Source: Punica granatum
Taxonomy: Eukaryota; Streptophyta; Magnoliopsida; Myrtales; Lythraceae
Length of the DNA stretch: 64,000 bases
Assembly: GCF_007655135.1 (NCBI RefSeq)
Contig: NC_045127.1
Span: 43,535,538-43,599,537, forward strand
Direction: 5' to 3'
The notes under the pieces: generated by a model
Told to the model about the DNA's origin: nothing
Seen by the model: the letters and a program-made list of their open reading frames with translations, nothing else
Databases searched by the model: none
Position numbers and translations under genes: made by a program
Shown here: positions 22,044 through 33,157 of the stretch, piece after piece
How the letters are laid out: each line of letters begins with the position of its first letter
Numbering within the stretch: the first letter of the stretch is position 1

Positions 22044-22072
22044 CCCGTGCAACGCGCGAGCTTATCGACTAG
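22044..22072 (+). mobile_element. Putative Helitron 3' end
   Basis: CCCGTGCAACGCGCGAG can form a short GC-rich hairpin. After an AT spacer it is followed by CTAG and a host T, the expected Helitron 3' terminus (hairpin, CTRR, insertion before T). Confidence 0.45.
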
Positions 22073-23460
22073 TAAGAGAAATCGCTAAAAATGAGAGTTT
22101 TTTTTTTCTTGTAGATTTTTTCTAAAAGAGGTAGTGTATGAAAATTTAATTATATAGTGTGTATATATATATATATAAATATGATCTATTTGTACGAGGT
22201 TAATGTTGATTCTAGTAGCTGTATATGTATTGCAGCATGTATAATGTCATCCTTAATCCAAATTTTCTTGGGTTCCACCATGAAGTACCATCACCATATA
22301 GAAAGAAACCCTGCTACTTGAGATCCAATATGATATTTGCACATATGCCGCATACGCACGCTTGATCGACATACGAGACTGCCTGCGTGTTCTTTCGTAC
22401 CCGAAAAGGCCAGTTCCCGAGTCAGTAGAAGATATTAATCCACCCAGAAGCAAAAGTATTTGATCCACCTAGAAAGAACTGCCCTAAGTACTAAAATAAT
22501 CCCTCTGAGCTACTCATGCCGGGATGAAACTGAAGAACTTTATGTCCAAGGTTGTCCTTCTTGCTTACTAATCATGGAATGCACTAAGCACTGTTCCACA
22601 CATGTGAACCCCCAAAAAAGACCAGAACCAAACAAACCTTGGACCACCACACCATATGGCTTTGCTTTCTGTGTATATATATATGTGTGTGTGTGTGAGT
22701 GTGCGTGTATGCATGCAATTTGTGGTCCATGGTTAAACTTACCAACATAATCAATTGTTGGCACCATACGTTCCAACTCTTACTTTATGCGTGCAAATCT
22801 TATATGGAGTGGCTGTCGGCTGTACATCTCGAAACAGAAATGATTTAATACGACACGTATAATAGATAATATTCTGTTTCGGTTTGGACTGTGGTCCAGG
22901 GGCTACTTGATAATTTAGTAGCATGATCAAGCTGCTGCATTGATTAATTTCCCATCCCCCCAAAACTGGTTGGAGACTCATATGCCCCACCAAGAACAAA
23001 AAAAGTCATCACATTGACATCTTCCCGGTTCCCTTGGAGTGTTATGTGTATGTACACTGGGACCGACTGGTCGAACGCCATCAAATCCCAAACAAGGAAC
23101 ATCAAGTTAGGTCGCGGGTTCCCACAAAGGAATTTATTGTTGCTGTACATCTTCAGGCATTCTTCAATTCAGTTGGGACCTCCAGTGCACATTCTTGACT
23201 CCCCCCAAGTGTTTCACCACAGCAAGGCTTCCTCATAGAGATTCATAGATGGGGCATTTGCATCGAAGTTCGTAATATTGCGTAAAGAATCCCGTCCTTT
23301 CGGGTTAAAGATAAAGGTTTGGACCAGCTCCATGAGAGGATGAGTGTTTAATTATCGGATGTGAATCAAACAGATCTGATGGTTCGAATTCGAGCCCTTC
23401 TGGCAAGGAAAAGGAATTATGATATCATTAACTGCATAACATTTACAGCAATTAACGAGT
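22073..23460. other. Intergenic DNA downstream of the PIP5K gene
   Basis: No gene recognised. A mixed (TA)n(TG)n tract lies at about 22673-22708. GGTTCGAATTCGAGC at about 23382 resembles a pol III box B, but no cloverleaf or box A at proper distance was found. Part of 23240-23467 may be the 3' UTR of the kinase gene. Confidence 0.4.
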
Positions 23461-23467
23461 ACTGGGG

Positions 23468-26400
23468 TTACAAATCTGACTCATTCTCTTGAAATATCGT
23501 ACTGAGAAACTCCTGAAAACGGGACGAATAAGCTTTTGGATTTACAGCTGATATCAACTTGGAGTCGTACTGTAATGATTTGTATGCATGCTCGATTCGC
23601 TTGCTCATGCTGTAGCTCTGGAAGAGATCAATTATTCCGCAATATAAGAACACATTGTAGCTTTCCTCCGTCTTCATGGACATGATTCCTCTATTGCTCT
23701 CTTTTGGAGTCCTAATCGCTCGTGCAGGCACATTCACTCCAAGCCTGAACCGGGGCCTATGACAATATTCAGATTGAAAAACCGCCAGTCACAAATAAAA
23801 AGGCCCAAGATATTTGTCATTTCTTTTGCTGGCAGGAAGCAGGCATCCAAATTAAAGGGGAGAACAAAACTCACCTGAAGTTTGGTTCACATAAGTCGGG
23901 CATAGTTAGCTCAAAGTCCCTCTTAGAGTGTGCTCGATCTTCACAGGCTACATCTGCATCAGGATGTTTCCCACTGCCTATACCTGCTAAGGACAAATCA
24001 GTAAAAATCTATGCGGGTCAAAAATTAGCAGTATCGGGCCCGAAAAATGAGAACGAAGAACGTAAGATTAGAGTTGAAAAGTTATCAGGAAAAGGAAACT
24101 GAGAAAGATGGTTCTTACGTGCTGAGAATGAGGAAACAATATTTAAGAGAACCATTTTTGTTTCTCTTGGATAATAAGAGCAGCATATTTTGTGAATACT
24201 TCATTCATCTATTTAACAGAGCAGATGTCTTGACAAACTGAAAAGGCACCTTGATGTGAAGTTTCGACATGGACGCCAAGCAGTAGACTATAATCCATGA
24301 TCCCCTCAGACTCCAGAAACTCACAGTCGTACTTGATTTGCCTGAAGATACAATTTATTGCTGCTTAACAGAAGTAAGGAATTGTCATGCTGAAGAAACT
24401 CACGGCCACCCTACAATCCTAGTAAAGATCAGACAACTTAATCAGTAAAGGGCCCTTTATTTGGTATGGAACTTCTTATAAGTTCATTCTTGCAATTATA
24501 TCGGTAAAATGAAAAAACTTGAGATAGACAGTGCTCCTGAGCATTCGTGCAGAAAAACTGAGCCTTCCAGACAGAGAAAGAAATCGACTTGTCATTAACT
24601 GCCAATAACTTTTCGTCTTGCATGCTAGAGACTTAATGCAGTTCTACCCCCACCGAGATAGATGAGCTAGAAGCATGTGAACTTACGTCAAGAGTCTAAC
24701 TCGGGTCAGTGGGTCCAGGTAAAACCGGAAGTCAAGATCAATTTCTTTTAGAATGGTTTTCTGCCCATACTCTAGCTTGTTGACACTTCGACCTTGAGAT
24801 GAGCCTTTGAGGTCATAACTCATATGTATGAACTGATCCGACTTCAAAATGTTGGACATGACCACAAAGTAAACCTGTTGCATGGAAGGTGAGAATCAAG
24901 TGAGCAGAACAATAGCAATAGCAAGAAATCTAATGAAAGATACATTCAGTCAGTTATGTTTTCATTGTTTTCTGGTGCTTGAAATTGATAACTAACAAGA
25001 GTGGACTTCAAAAGAATAATTGCTCTGGAAACGAATCAAGCGAAAATCAATCTAATTTGAAGTGAAGATATTCCTTCAAAAAGAGTTATCCAATTCAATT
25101 CAGTCCCAATTTAGATATACTCCTGACAGGCCAGTTTGGTTACAATGATTTCAATGGAACTGCAACAAAACCAATAAGTTAAAAAAGATATAATTCATCC
25201 AATAATTGATTTTTAAATGCGTGAAAGAGTAGCCTTTGAAGATTTTCTTTCCATCCAAGAATAGGAGTCAGCAATGCAACATTAAAAGGGTTCACTTTCT
25301 ACAAACACTAAAACTTCGGCTGAACAAAAACCTCAATATGTGCTAAAATCTTATGATTCCAAAAATCTAGAAAGAAAATGAAAGCATGAGCACGTGAGCA
25401 ATAAGATTCCCAAACATTTTTACATCATATTAGATATAAAAGCAATCTAGTGGTGCAATGAAGTTCAACCACCTTAGGGCCTCTACTTGGTCTGATGAAG
25501 TGGAGTCCGTAAAACTTAGCCAGCAACGACGCCCTGTATTTTTTCAAATGCCGATAGTAGTTTGGAAGCATTTCCTGAAGTACCTAGATGAATGAATACA
25601 AACTACGCGTTAACAGACCCTACATAGCAAAATAAGTCCTTAAACCGAAAATTACAACGAGAAAAAATCCAATGCCCTCAACTTTGCAGTAAACATGAAT
25701 AACCTCTACTCTAATTTCTGACCCTGTACTGATATTTAATCCTCATTACAGCATAGCAAAGACAACAGCTATTACAGGTTAATTTATTCAACCTAAGAAC
25801 CCAGCAAATTTGAGCATATATTCATGAACTCAAACTTCTCTATTTCCTTCATTATGTATGCTTTCCCTCCTTTCATGGAGGTGCTGAAATTTAATTTTCT
25901 TGGAGCATACACAATCTTACCCAAACATATTCATGAACAACCCAAATTTTAATAATTTCAGAAATGCAAGCATAGAGTTTTCCTACTTTTGACATGCAGC
26001 ATTGATTTCATTACCTTCACCTCTGATTTCTTCAGTGTTTTTATCATGAAACGGTCATCGTGGGGCAAGTAGTGCAAGGCACCAGGCCTCGTTGTAGATG
26101 AAACATCGTGAAGGATCTCATGGCCACAGATAGAGAGCATGTAATCGTCATAATTGATATTGTCAAGCGCTTGTATGTGCCTGAGAAAATGCAGTAGCAT
26201 GGTTCGGCAAAAAGCGAGTTGGGAAAGTAAGGCAATATAAAGAACTCACGGTTTACCAGACACACCCACTTATTGCAGTCCGCCGGGCAATCAGAAAAAG
26301 GAAAAAGAAAAAAGTACAGAGTGCAAGCAGGTGGTGAGTGAAAAGATAATATAGAAGAGCATAAGAAACCTGAAAACTGCAGGACAATAGTCCTTCCAAT

Positions 26401-26524
26401 CAAATTCTGCGACAGTTCCTGGGGATAGAAAGCTGTATTCGTGTTCGGAACACCGAATGATGGTTCTTTGTGAGTGTTTAAAATCAAGTGGAGAAGGACC
26501 TGCTGCTCCTGTATCCAGTTCCAT
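23468..26524 (-). CDS. PIP5K: Phosphatidylinositol-4-phosphate 5-kinase, short type without MORN repeats
   Basis: Seven coding exons with GT-AG junctions and continuous phase: 26524-26370, 26180-26015, 25583-25473, 24874-24687, 24341-24250, 23986-23875 and 23756-23468, giving 370 residues. The enzyme makes PI(4,5)P2 at the plasma membrane. Visible PIPK features in order: FDWKDYCP (about 41), [15 protein letters not shown] with the ATP-binding Lys (about 97), [26 protein letters not shown] (about 166), EGIMDYSLL of the catalytic region (about 220), and the C-terminal [24 protein letters not shown] then [13 protein letters not shown], the activation-loop end. Length and lack of N-terminal MORN repeats match Arabidopsis PIP5K10/11. 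The ATG at 26524 follows TGTAG directly, so it may sit at the start of an exon after a 5' UTR intron, or a short extra exon may exist upstream. Confidence 0.88.
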
Positions 26525-27710
26525 CTACACTCCTGTTTAGCAACAGAACTAATACGACATTATCATCAATCTACTACCCAATGAAACCTTAGAGCAACCA
26601 AGAACCAGTAAGCATTTCAAGTAAAACATATATTTGACTGATGTAGAAAACAGTTGATTCTCAAGATTTTGGTAAAACAGACGTATACAAGGAGGAGGAT
26701 CTATAGAACCAATAGGTCCCGTCATTCCAAATATTTTGCACTCATTTCCAAATGCTAAAGTCATAATATCCTTTTGCTTAATAAACATCATAAAGAAATA
26801 GTAAGCTCATATCGTCCAGGCAGCTCAAGTAGCTTTTAGATGCAGCCATCGGAAACTTCTATTCTCGTATCCTAAGTTTTTACTCATCAAACAATATATC
26901 TAGTTGTCAGGACAAAGAATATTCTCAGTGGCCTTAACGAAATTCAATTCAACTGAGACAATATTTGGCGAGCCGATAGAAATTGTCACAAACACGCAAG
27001 CGCTATTTTTTTTTTTTTAAAATTTCCTGTTGGATACACTCTGATGTGCAAGCAATCTAACCATCCTCGACATACAAGAGACTATGATAATACGAATCCT
27101 TGCTAAGAATGTGGTGAAACTCCAAATGAAATGTCAAGCTCGGGACAACAAGCAGATGGCTCTCACACATTTAATCCATCATTGTCCCAAAAGCTTTACA
27201 CAAATGCGAAAAATTACGAATTTTCTTTCCGGTCCAAGGCCACATTCCTTCACCATTTGCCCGGACTTCCATGATAACACTTATCAGAACACTTCTAACA
27301 TTGCAGAAACAATGGACGTGAACAATAACATCATTGTTTCATCAGCCAATGAAAAGGGGAAATTCTTCAATGTGAAGGACAAGGAAATAGCAAGGAACAG
27401 AACATTACTCTGCAGATTGGGTCGGAAGTTGCCTGTAGATTGTCGGGTATCTTCGGGGCACCTCAAAGGGGAAATGGAGAAGATGAACTCCAAATCCTTC
27501 AGGTCCGTGTCGGTTGCGGAATTGGGGTGCACGTTTAAAGCGCGCCCAGATTTTGTTATTCCATGAAACAGACATCTTCATCATCATCGAAACTGACGAA
27601 CCAAATTCCCTGTTTGGTTGCTGACAAATGACAATGCGGTCTCGGAGGAAACTCCAAAACCATCCCTCAATTTCCCACCCAGTTCTCCCTCTCGCTAATC
27701 TCTGAGATGC
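26525..27710 (-). promoter_or_regulatory. Upstream region of PIP5K
   Basis: This lies between the kinase start and the retrotransposon LTR. A block of moderate GC at about 27405-27590 has open frames on both strands, none with kinase similarity; on the minus strand it may be a non-coding first exon of PIP5K. No TATA box was firmly identified. Confidence 0.35.
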
Positions 27711-28060
27711 TGATGGATCATCAATTTTCCAATAGCCCAACTTATCGGCCCAACAATTGAAATGACCCGACCCATAAGAAGGCCCGCTATCACCGGCCCA
27801 TAGAGCCCCGAAATGAAGGCACTCGAGACCTATAAATAAGGGGGGTCGGGAAGCCATAGGAAAGGCAGGGACAAAAGGGGATCGGGAACCTTAACTGGTC
27901 CCGCGTCAGATTGGTTTCACTCCCTATCATCGGGGTCAGTAAATTCGTTTTCCGAATTAAGTAAACACTTTGTGGCTCGCTTCGCCGTGGCCAGGAAGGT
28001 AAAAAGAGAACCCATGAGATCTTCTTAATGCGGCAAACTCCGGAGACTCCATCCGCACCT
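27711..28060 (+). mobile_element. 5' LTR of a Tat-type Ty3/gypsy element
   Basis: The first 178 bp (27711-27888) match 40493-40668 at about 88% by eye, beginning TGATGGATCA and sharing AATGACCCGACCCATAAGAA, GGCCCATAGAGCCCCGAAAT and CTATAAATAAGGGG (TATA box). The match stops at GGGATCGGGAA in both. The 5' copy continues with unique sequence to an uncertain end near 28060, where a frame of gag begins abruptly. The right boundary is an estimate. Confidence 0.65.
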
Positions 28061-28062
28061 AG

Positions 28063-28482
28063 TACGACCGCTGCCTTGTAACTGCAGCCAAAATCGAAGG
28101 ACTCACTGACAAAGAGTTAATGGCCGCTTTCCATAATGACACGATTGATAGGGAATTATCCTTGAACCTGATTGTGACGTCGGCAGATGACATCAACGAG
28201 ATGAGAAGACGTGCACAGAGATTCATGAAGTTGGAAAAAACAAGGCACAAGTGGAAGGGAAAGATGGATGCAAGTGACGAAAGAAAGAGCGCCATGACAG
28301 AAGAAAAGATGGTTGAACGAAGAAACAAACGCTTGTTTAAAAGATACACACCACTAGTCATCTCGCCACTGGCAGCCCTTCAAAAAGTACAACAGGATGG
28401 GCCAACCCCCTCACTAGCTGAGAGGCCCTTTGGAAATGGGAGCTACTGCAAGCTTCACAAAACAATGGGACAAACCACCTAA
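28063..28482 (+). pseudogene. Gypsy gag remnant, part 1
   Basis: The open frame covers the second half of Gag: a helix-rich segment with DINEMRRRAQRFMKLEK (the usual capsid C-terminal motif), a basic linker, RYTPL, and YCKLHKTMGQTT, the start of the gypsy zinc-knuckle-like YC.FH...GH.TE.C. It is cut at the TAA where the Harbinger element inserted. The N-terminal half of Gag is missing, so the LTR appears to be fused to mid-gag by deletion. Confidence 0.7.
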
Positions 28483-29957
28483 GGTAGCGTTTGGATTGTG
28501 AGCTTTGCTCAACTCAACCCAATCCTGTTTGCTATCGACAGAAATATAAGTCAGCGTTTTCAAAGCATTGGGTCCCACAAGCACAACGGTAGGTCTCAGG
28601 ACAACTTGTCCACAGAAGACCGTTCCAAGACACAGAATACCGACAGATTGGTGAGTGGTTCTGTCCATTTCATGAATTACCCCCACGATTTTCCGTTAAT
28701 CCCATCGATTCCTCACTGCGTTGCTGTCAATTTCGCGAATTGAACAGAACTGTGTGTCCGTGACGAGCTGCGGGCAAAGGAGCTGCGAAACACAATGAAA
28801 AGGGGAAATTCCAAAGGAGTTATTCGTGGACAATTGTGCTGTGGCACGCGTTATCAATCTTCTATTGTAGGGGCCCCCTTCCGACAGCGTTTTCAAAGGA
28901 CGACTCTGCTCCTTTAAGAAGCGGTGGACTGGATTCACTCTTAGCATCCGCATTTCAGGTAATTTTCCGTTGATGTCTGTTTCCTTATTGCTTGTCGTTT
29001 GAAGATTTCTGCGATTTTTCTTCAATTGACTTTGTTGTTTGAAGCTCTGATGCGATGAGATTATTCATTGAATGGCCTAAAAGTTCAATTCCAGCTCTGT
29101 TTGCAAGTTTTCCTGTCATGTCTGTGGTCGTGAGTGCTCTTGTGTGTGATAGAACTTGCTAAAACATCAATGACCTGTTACTGATTTTGTTGCGAAATTG
29201 TTTCTGTCATTGATGAACTTGTTTTGCCTCTTATTTGTCCGAATGCAAAGATGCACCTACTACTGCGCATCATGGCTCAGTGTCAATTTAGGAACTGAAA
29301 CCTCTGATTGCGTTTCCTGATTGAACTTAAACAGCTTGGTAAATACAGGATGAACTCTCAGTTCTTGTGTCTCGTATTTGTCCTGCTCATTGGAAGATTG
29401 TTGCTTGTGCATACTGTTACACACTGCTAAATTGAAGATTTTGTTAATTGTTTCTGTCATTCATTACCTTCTGCCTCTTCTTTATCCGAATGAAATCTAT
29501 TGTCTATGCGAAAAGATGCACCTACTGCATGCATCATGGGTTAGTTTCAATTTGTTTAGTTTGGCCTATGATTTCTTTTCCTCTCAATGACATTCAGATT
29601 GCTAAATCCTTGATGATGCTGTTTTGTTTTGTTGCGGAATTGTCCTCGTAGAGAAGTCTGTTGCGTGTCTTAGAACATACTGCTGCGCATTTATTTTGCC
29701 TTTATGATCAGTTTGAAATTGTTTAGTCACGACTGTGCTTTGCCTTTGTTCTAAGTACTGATTATTTTGTTGCGAAATTTACGTGCTATACAAGTTCGTT
29801 GCTTGTCTTAGCAGCTGATGCATGGGCAACTTTATAACACTGCAAATTGTCTTTGCTGGTTTTTGCATTATCTTTACTTGGAAAGGTCAGTTTGTCTATC
29901 ATTCATTATGTTTTGCCTTGTCTTTGTGGAAGTTTTGCTCCAGTCAGTACATGCATC

Positions 29958-30929
29958 ATGGCTCCAAGGGGGGAAAATATCATCGAATGGAGTGATAAAA
30001 TGGACTTAGCTTTCTTAAACGTTATGCTTGAGAAGCAAAAAAGAACACACACTACAACATGGAAGACCAGTGCTTGGAAAGAGATCACAGCTGAAATGAT
30101 GAATTTATTTCCGGATAAGCAACTGTTTTTGCATAAGGTTAAGGACAAGTACCAAAGAATGAAGACAAATTTCACCCGCTTTTCTGAAATAGTGAAGCAT
30201 ACAAGCGTCGAGTGGGATGCAGACACAAACACCGTCACAGCCGACCCAGATGTTTGGGATATGTTTATAAAGGTAAATGCATTTACTTTTTTGCTAAATG
30301 GCTGCTATTGTTGTTTTGAATGACTTGTCAATGATCTCCTTCAAGCAATGTTGTACTTCTTTGTACAGAAGAACAGGGCGTACAAGACTTTCCGGAGCAA
30401 GGGCTGCAAGCACTACGATTTGCAGAAGCAACTGTTCAGTTCTTCCGTGGCTACCGGTGTTCTTCGCATATCCTCGACCGATCCACCTCCAACTTTAGAA
30501 GAAGAACGCCGGTTAAATGAGGAATTCTTATCTAGGGGGAAGGGAAAGCAGAAACAACATATCGATCTCGAAGAAGGCTTCGACGAGAGTGACGACCCAG
30601 CACATGTTGTACAGCCCATTCTAACCGAGTCTCGACGTCGAGTACCGAAAAGATCTCAAAGCAAGAGCTCACAAATGCAGGAATGTATGGATATATTCAG
30701 GGAGAGTTTCACGAAGAATCAGCAGGACACCACACCGTCGGCAAAGAAAAGCAAGTCGATATCGAGCCCTGAGAAACCTGAGAAGAATAGCATCGAGGAA
30801 GCCCTCAATGAGTTGGCTAAATTGGAATCGAGAATCCCTAAATCCTTGTTTATGAAAGCGGGGAAAGCACTCCTAGATCCGGGCTCCCAAAGGCTTTTCA
30901 TGTGGTTCAAGGAGGAGTCACGAATGTAA
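29958..30929 (+). CDS. Harbinger Myb/SANT-like DNA-binding protein
   Basis: Two exons, 29958-30272 and 30369-30929, with AAG|GTAAAT donor and TGTACAG|AAGAAC acceptor, phase 0; 291 residues with no stop. Residues about 10-100 form the Myb/SANT-like domain of plant Harbinger accessory proteins, with regularly spaced tryptophans and aromatic residues (EWSDKMDLAFLNVM, TTWKTSAWKEITAEM, KDKYQRMKTNFTRF). The middle is basic (RRRVPKRSQSKSS), probably nuclear targeting. The C-terminus is a conserved helical region (ALNELAKLE...KAGKALLDPGSQRLFMWF). In known elements this protein binds the terminal regions and carries the transposase into the nucleus. The open frame suggests fairly recent activity. Confidence 0.85.
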
Positions 30930-31187
30930 TGGATATTGCAGCTGGATCATCTTTGAAGCAACCGTGATCATATCTTCTTTTTTTTCAAAAAAACAACGTT
31001 TATTAATTTTTCCTGACAGAACTCGTACTACTGATGTTTGTTATGTGTGTTTGCTTATGATGATGAGTTTTTATTTTAAGTGTGTGTTGCATGTTATTGT
31101 GTTTTGATTATAATAGAATTGTTTCACTGTTAACGATATATTCATGAATTTATTTCTACAGTTACAGGCGATCATTTGGCAAACAGT

Positions 31188-32565
31188 ATGTCTCGTAATG
31201 GCACGTCTTCATCCAATGACAATAACCCGGGAGACAACGAGAATGAACGTAGGCAACGTATGTTCTACTCCTTGATGATGCAATATGATCAGATGGAAGA
31301 TCCCGTTCCATGGAACTTGCCGTGTAGAAATTCTGCACTTCAAGGACGACAATATATTGTTGAACTATTAGGGAGTGACGTCTGGTACTTCGAAAGCTTC
31401 AGAATGGAACCACGCGTGTTTAGAAATCTATGCGACACATTGCGGATGCGTTGTGGCATCACAGATTCTAGAAAAGGTGTTACCGTAGAAGAGCAAGTCG
31501 GCATGTTCTTATTGGTTATTTCACACAGTATGCGATTTTCAATGGTGGCGGAAAGGTTTCAGCATTCGAAGGAAACAGTGTCACGAGTTATCAAAAAAGT
31601 TGCACGCGGAATACAAGAAGTATCTGCCGATTTTATAACACCGCGGAACGTCCTTATCCAGCCGGAATTGTAAATGATGAAAGATGGCGCTTCTTTAGGG
31701 TATGTTATTTGATAATTTCATACTGTATAGAACTGTTTTACGTATACTATATGAGGTATATGACATCTTATGCGTTGTTGATGCAGCATTGTATTGGAGC
31801 TATTGATGGAACCCACGTGGTTGCATGCGTGCCACAGGCGAACAGAGTACCTTATCGCGATCGTAATGCCGATATATCACAAAATGTATTGGCTGTTTGT
31901 TCACACAACATGATGTTTACATATGTGATGACGGGCTGGGAGGGTTCCGCACACGATTCGAGAGTATTTGCAGACGCTGCGTCATTGGAATCCTTTCCAG
32001 TACCGCGTGGTCGTGAGTATTTGATTATACATTCGCTTGTTTATAAGAAATTGCAAGCCTGCACGCGTTACCTATAATTTACCTTATGTTCTTTGCAAGA
32101 CAATATTATGTTGTTGATGCAGGGTTTTCAAATATACCGGGATATTTGGCTCCATACAAGGGAGAATGGTATCACCGGAGCGATTTTCCTAGCCATAATC
32201 CACCAACAACGGAAAAAGAGCTATTCAACCAGCGCCATGCGTCAGTGCGTAATGTCATCGAACGTTGCTTCGGTATTTTGAAAAAAAGATTCGCCATACT
32301 GAGTTCAATGACCAACTTCATACCGTATACGCAAGGACAACTTGTCCTTGCGTGTTTTGTTTTGCATAATTTTATATGCCATAATAATTACCATGACAGA
32401 TTATTTCTGGAGTACGGCGATGCGTGAGCAGATTACGATGAATTTCGCAATCCGCCAGTACAAGAAGGAAATATAGTAGATGTAGACATGAATAGCGACG
32501 AAATGAACAATGTACGCGACCATATTGCTACTCGATTATGGCTTGCAGAGGGAGGAGGGCGATGA
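31188..32565 (+). pseudogene. PIF/Harbinger DDE transposase, disrupted
   Basis: Likely exons are 31188-31699, 31787-32012 and 32100-32565. Exon 1 holds the helix-turn-helix region (VTVEEQVGMFLLVIS, then FQHSKETVSRVIKK). Exon 2 starts CIGAIDGTHV with the first catalytic Asp and includes GWEGSAHDSRVF. Exon 3 has YYVVDAGFSNIPGYLAPYKGE with the second Asp and RNVIERCFGILKKRF with the Glu, so the DDE triad is visible. Breaks: a single-base loss near 31649 shifts the frame before the first intron; the exon 2/3 junction does not keep phase with the best splice sites; and a TGA at 32425 precedes about 45 further in-frame codons. Similar to ALP1/HARBI1-type proteins. The enzyme cuts and pastes the element at TAA sites. 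Confidence 0.85.
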
Positions 32566-32784
32566 CATGCATTTAGGTGTTGTAATATGCATTTTGTTAA
32601 TTTTTATTATGATGTACTAATGATAGTATAAGCATTATATTAAGGAAAATAAATATAATAGGGGGTCTTTGTTTGTTGACCAATTATGGGGCCCACACTC
32701 AATCTTATTTACAACTATTTTTGTCTTTTTTTGTAATTGAGTTGAGTTGAGTTGAACAATGTTTCAAATCCAAACAAACCCTAA

Positions 32785-33157
32785 AATTTTACAAAATGAA
32801 GTCAATCGAATGATGCAAAAAGGCATGTTCCTCCGCTTTCTCGAGGGGAAAACACCCAATCGTGACCTCCAAGGCATGCCTTCTGGACTTAATCTACTAG
32901 TGTGTTGGTAGGACTGCAGTGACAAAGTTGGACTAAAGTTTTAGAGAGCTATGGCGAAATGAACATTCCGCGATGGCTAGATTCCCTCAGTTGGGGCAGA
33001 CACAGCAGACCAATAATCCGACCTAGCTTTTTTATTTAGCAAAAAAGGGAAAAAAAAAAGGCATGCCTTCTGGAAGGAGGCCACAGAAAAGATGGTCCAA
33101 CAGCAAACCCCCTCGCCCTCCCTTGCTAGATCAACAAGAATCGTACTGCCAACTAAT
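32785..33157 (+). pseudogene. Gypsy gag remnant, part 2
   Basis: After the Harbinger insertion, gag coding resumes with KILQNEVNRMMQKGMFLRF, the usual sequence after the zinc-knuckle-like motif, but in a different frame from part 1, so a small indel occurred at or before the insertion. The 170-bp retroposon interrupts it at 32888-33057. It continues with PSGRRPQKRWSN up to the Pack-MULE at 33166. The INVISGG motif expected next is on the far side at about 34920. Confidence 0.65.
32871..33074 (+). mobile_element. 170-bp poly-A retroposon (SINE-like)
   Basis: A 17-bp direct repeat AAGGCATGCCTTCTGGA lies at 32871-32887 and 33058-33074. The insert (32888-33057) ends in AAAAAAGGGAAAAAAAA immediately before the second copy. 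A long target duplication plus 3' poly-A is the signature of LINE-mediated retroposition. The body has no clear pol III boxes and was not matched to a known small RNA, so its source is open. Confidence 0.75.

Larger units (their letters stand above)
28483..32781 (+). mobile_element. PIF/Harbinger transposon, nearly complete
   Basis: 4299 bp, flanked on both sides by TAA (28480-28482 and 32782-32784), the standard Harbinger duplication. The left end GGTAGCGTTTGGATTGTG and the reverse complement of the right end GGGTTTGTTTGGATTTGAA match through the terminal 15 bp. Subterminal CTCAACTCAAC motifs follow on both sides. It holds the two genes typical of the superfamily: a Myb/SANT-like protein (29958-30929) and a DDE transposase (31188-32565). 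The Myb-like gene is intact; the transposase has one or more frame disruptions and a stop. Insertion split the host gypsy gag. Confidence 0.92.

Noticed and set aside
15856..22072. A confirmed 6.2-kb Helitron
   Set aside because: No Rep/helicase coding and no empty site to compare; reported only as a hypothesis.
23370..23420. A tRNA gene suggested by GGTTCGAATTCGAGC
   Set aside because: No box A at proper distance, no acceptor stem and no cloverleaf could be drawn.
27405..27857. A 150-codon minus-strand frame upstream of PIP5K as its first coding exon
   Set aside because: It runs into the LTR, shows no PIPK similarity and offers no clear in-phase donor; at most part of it is 5' UTR.
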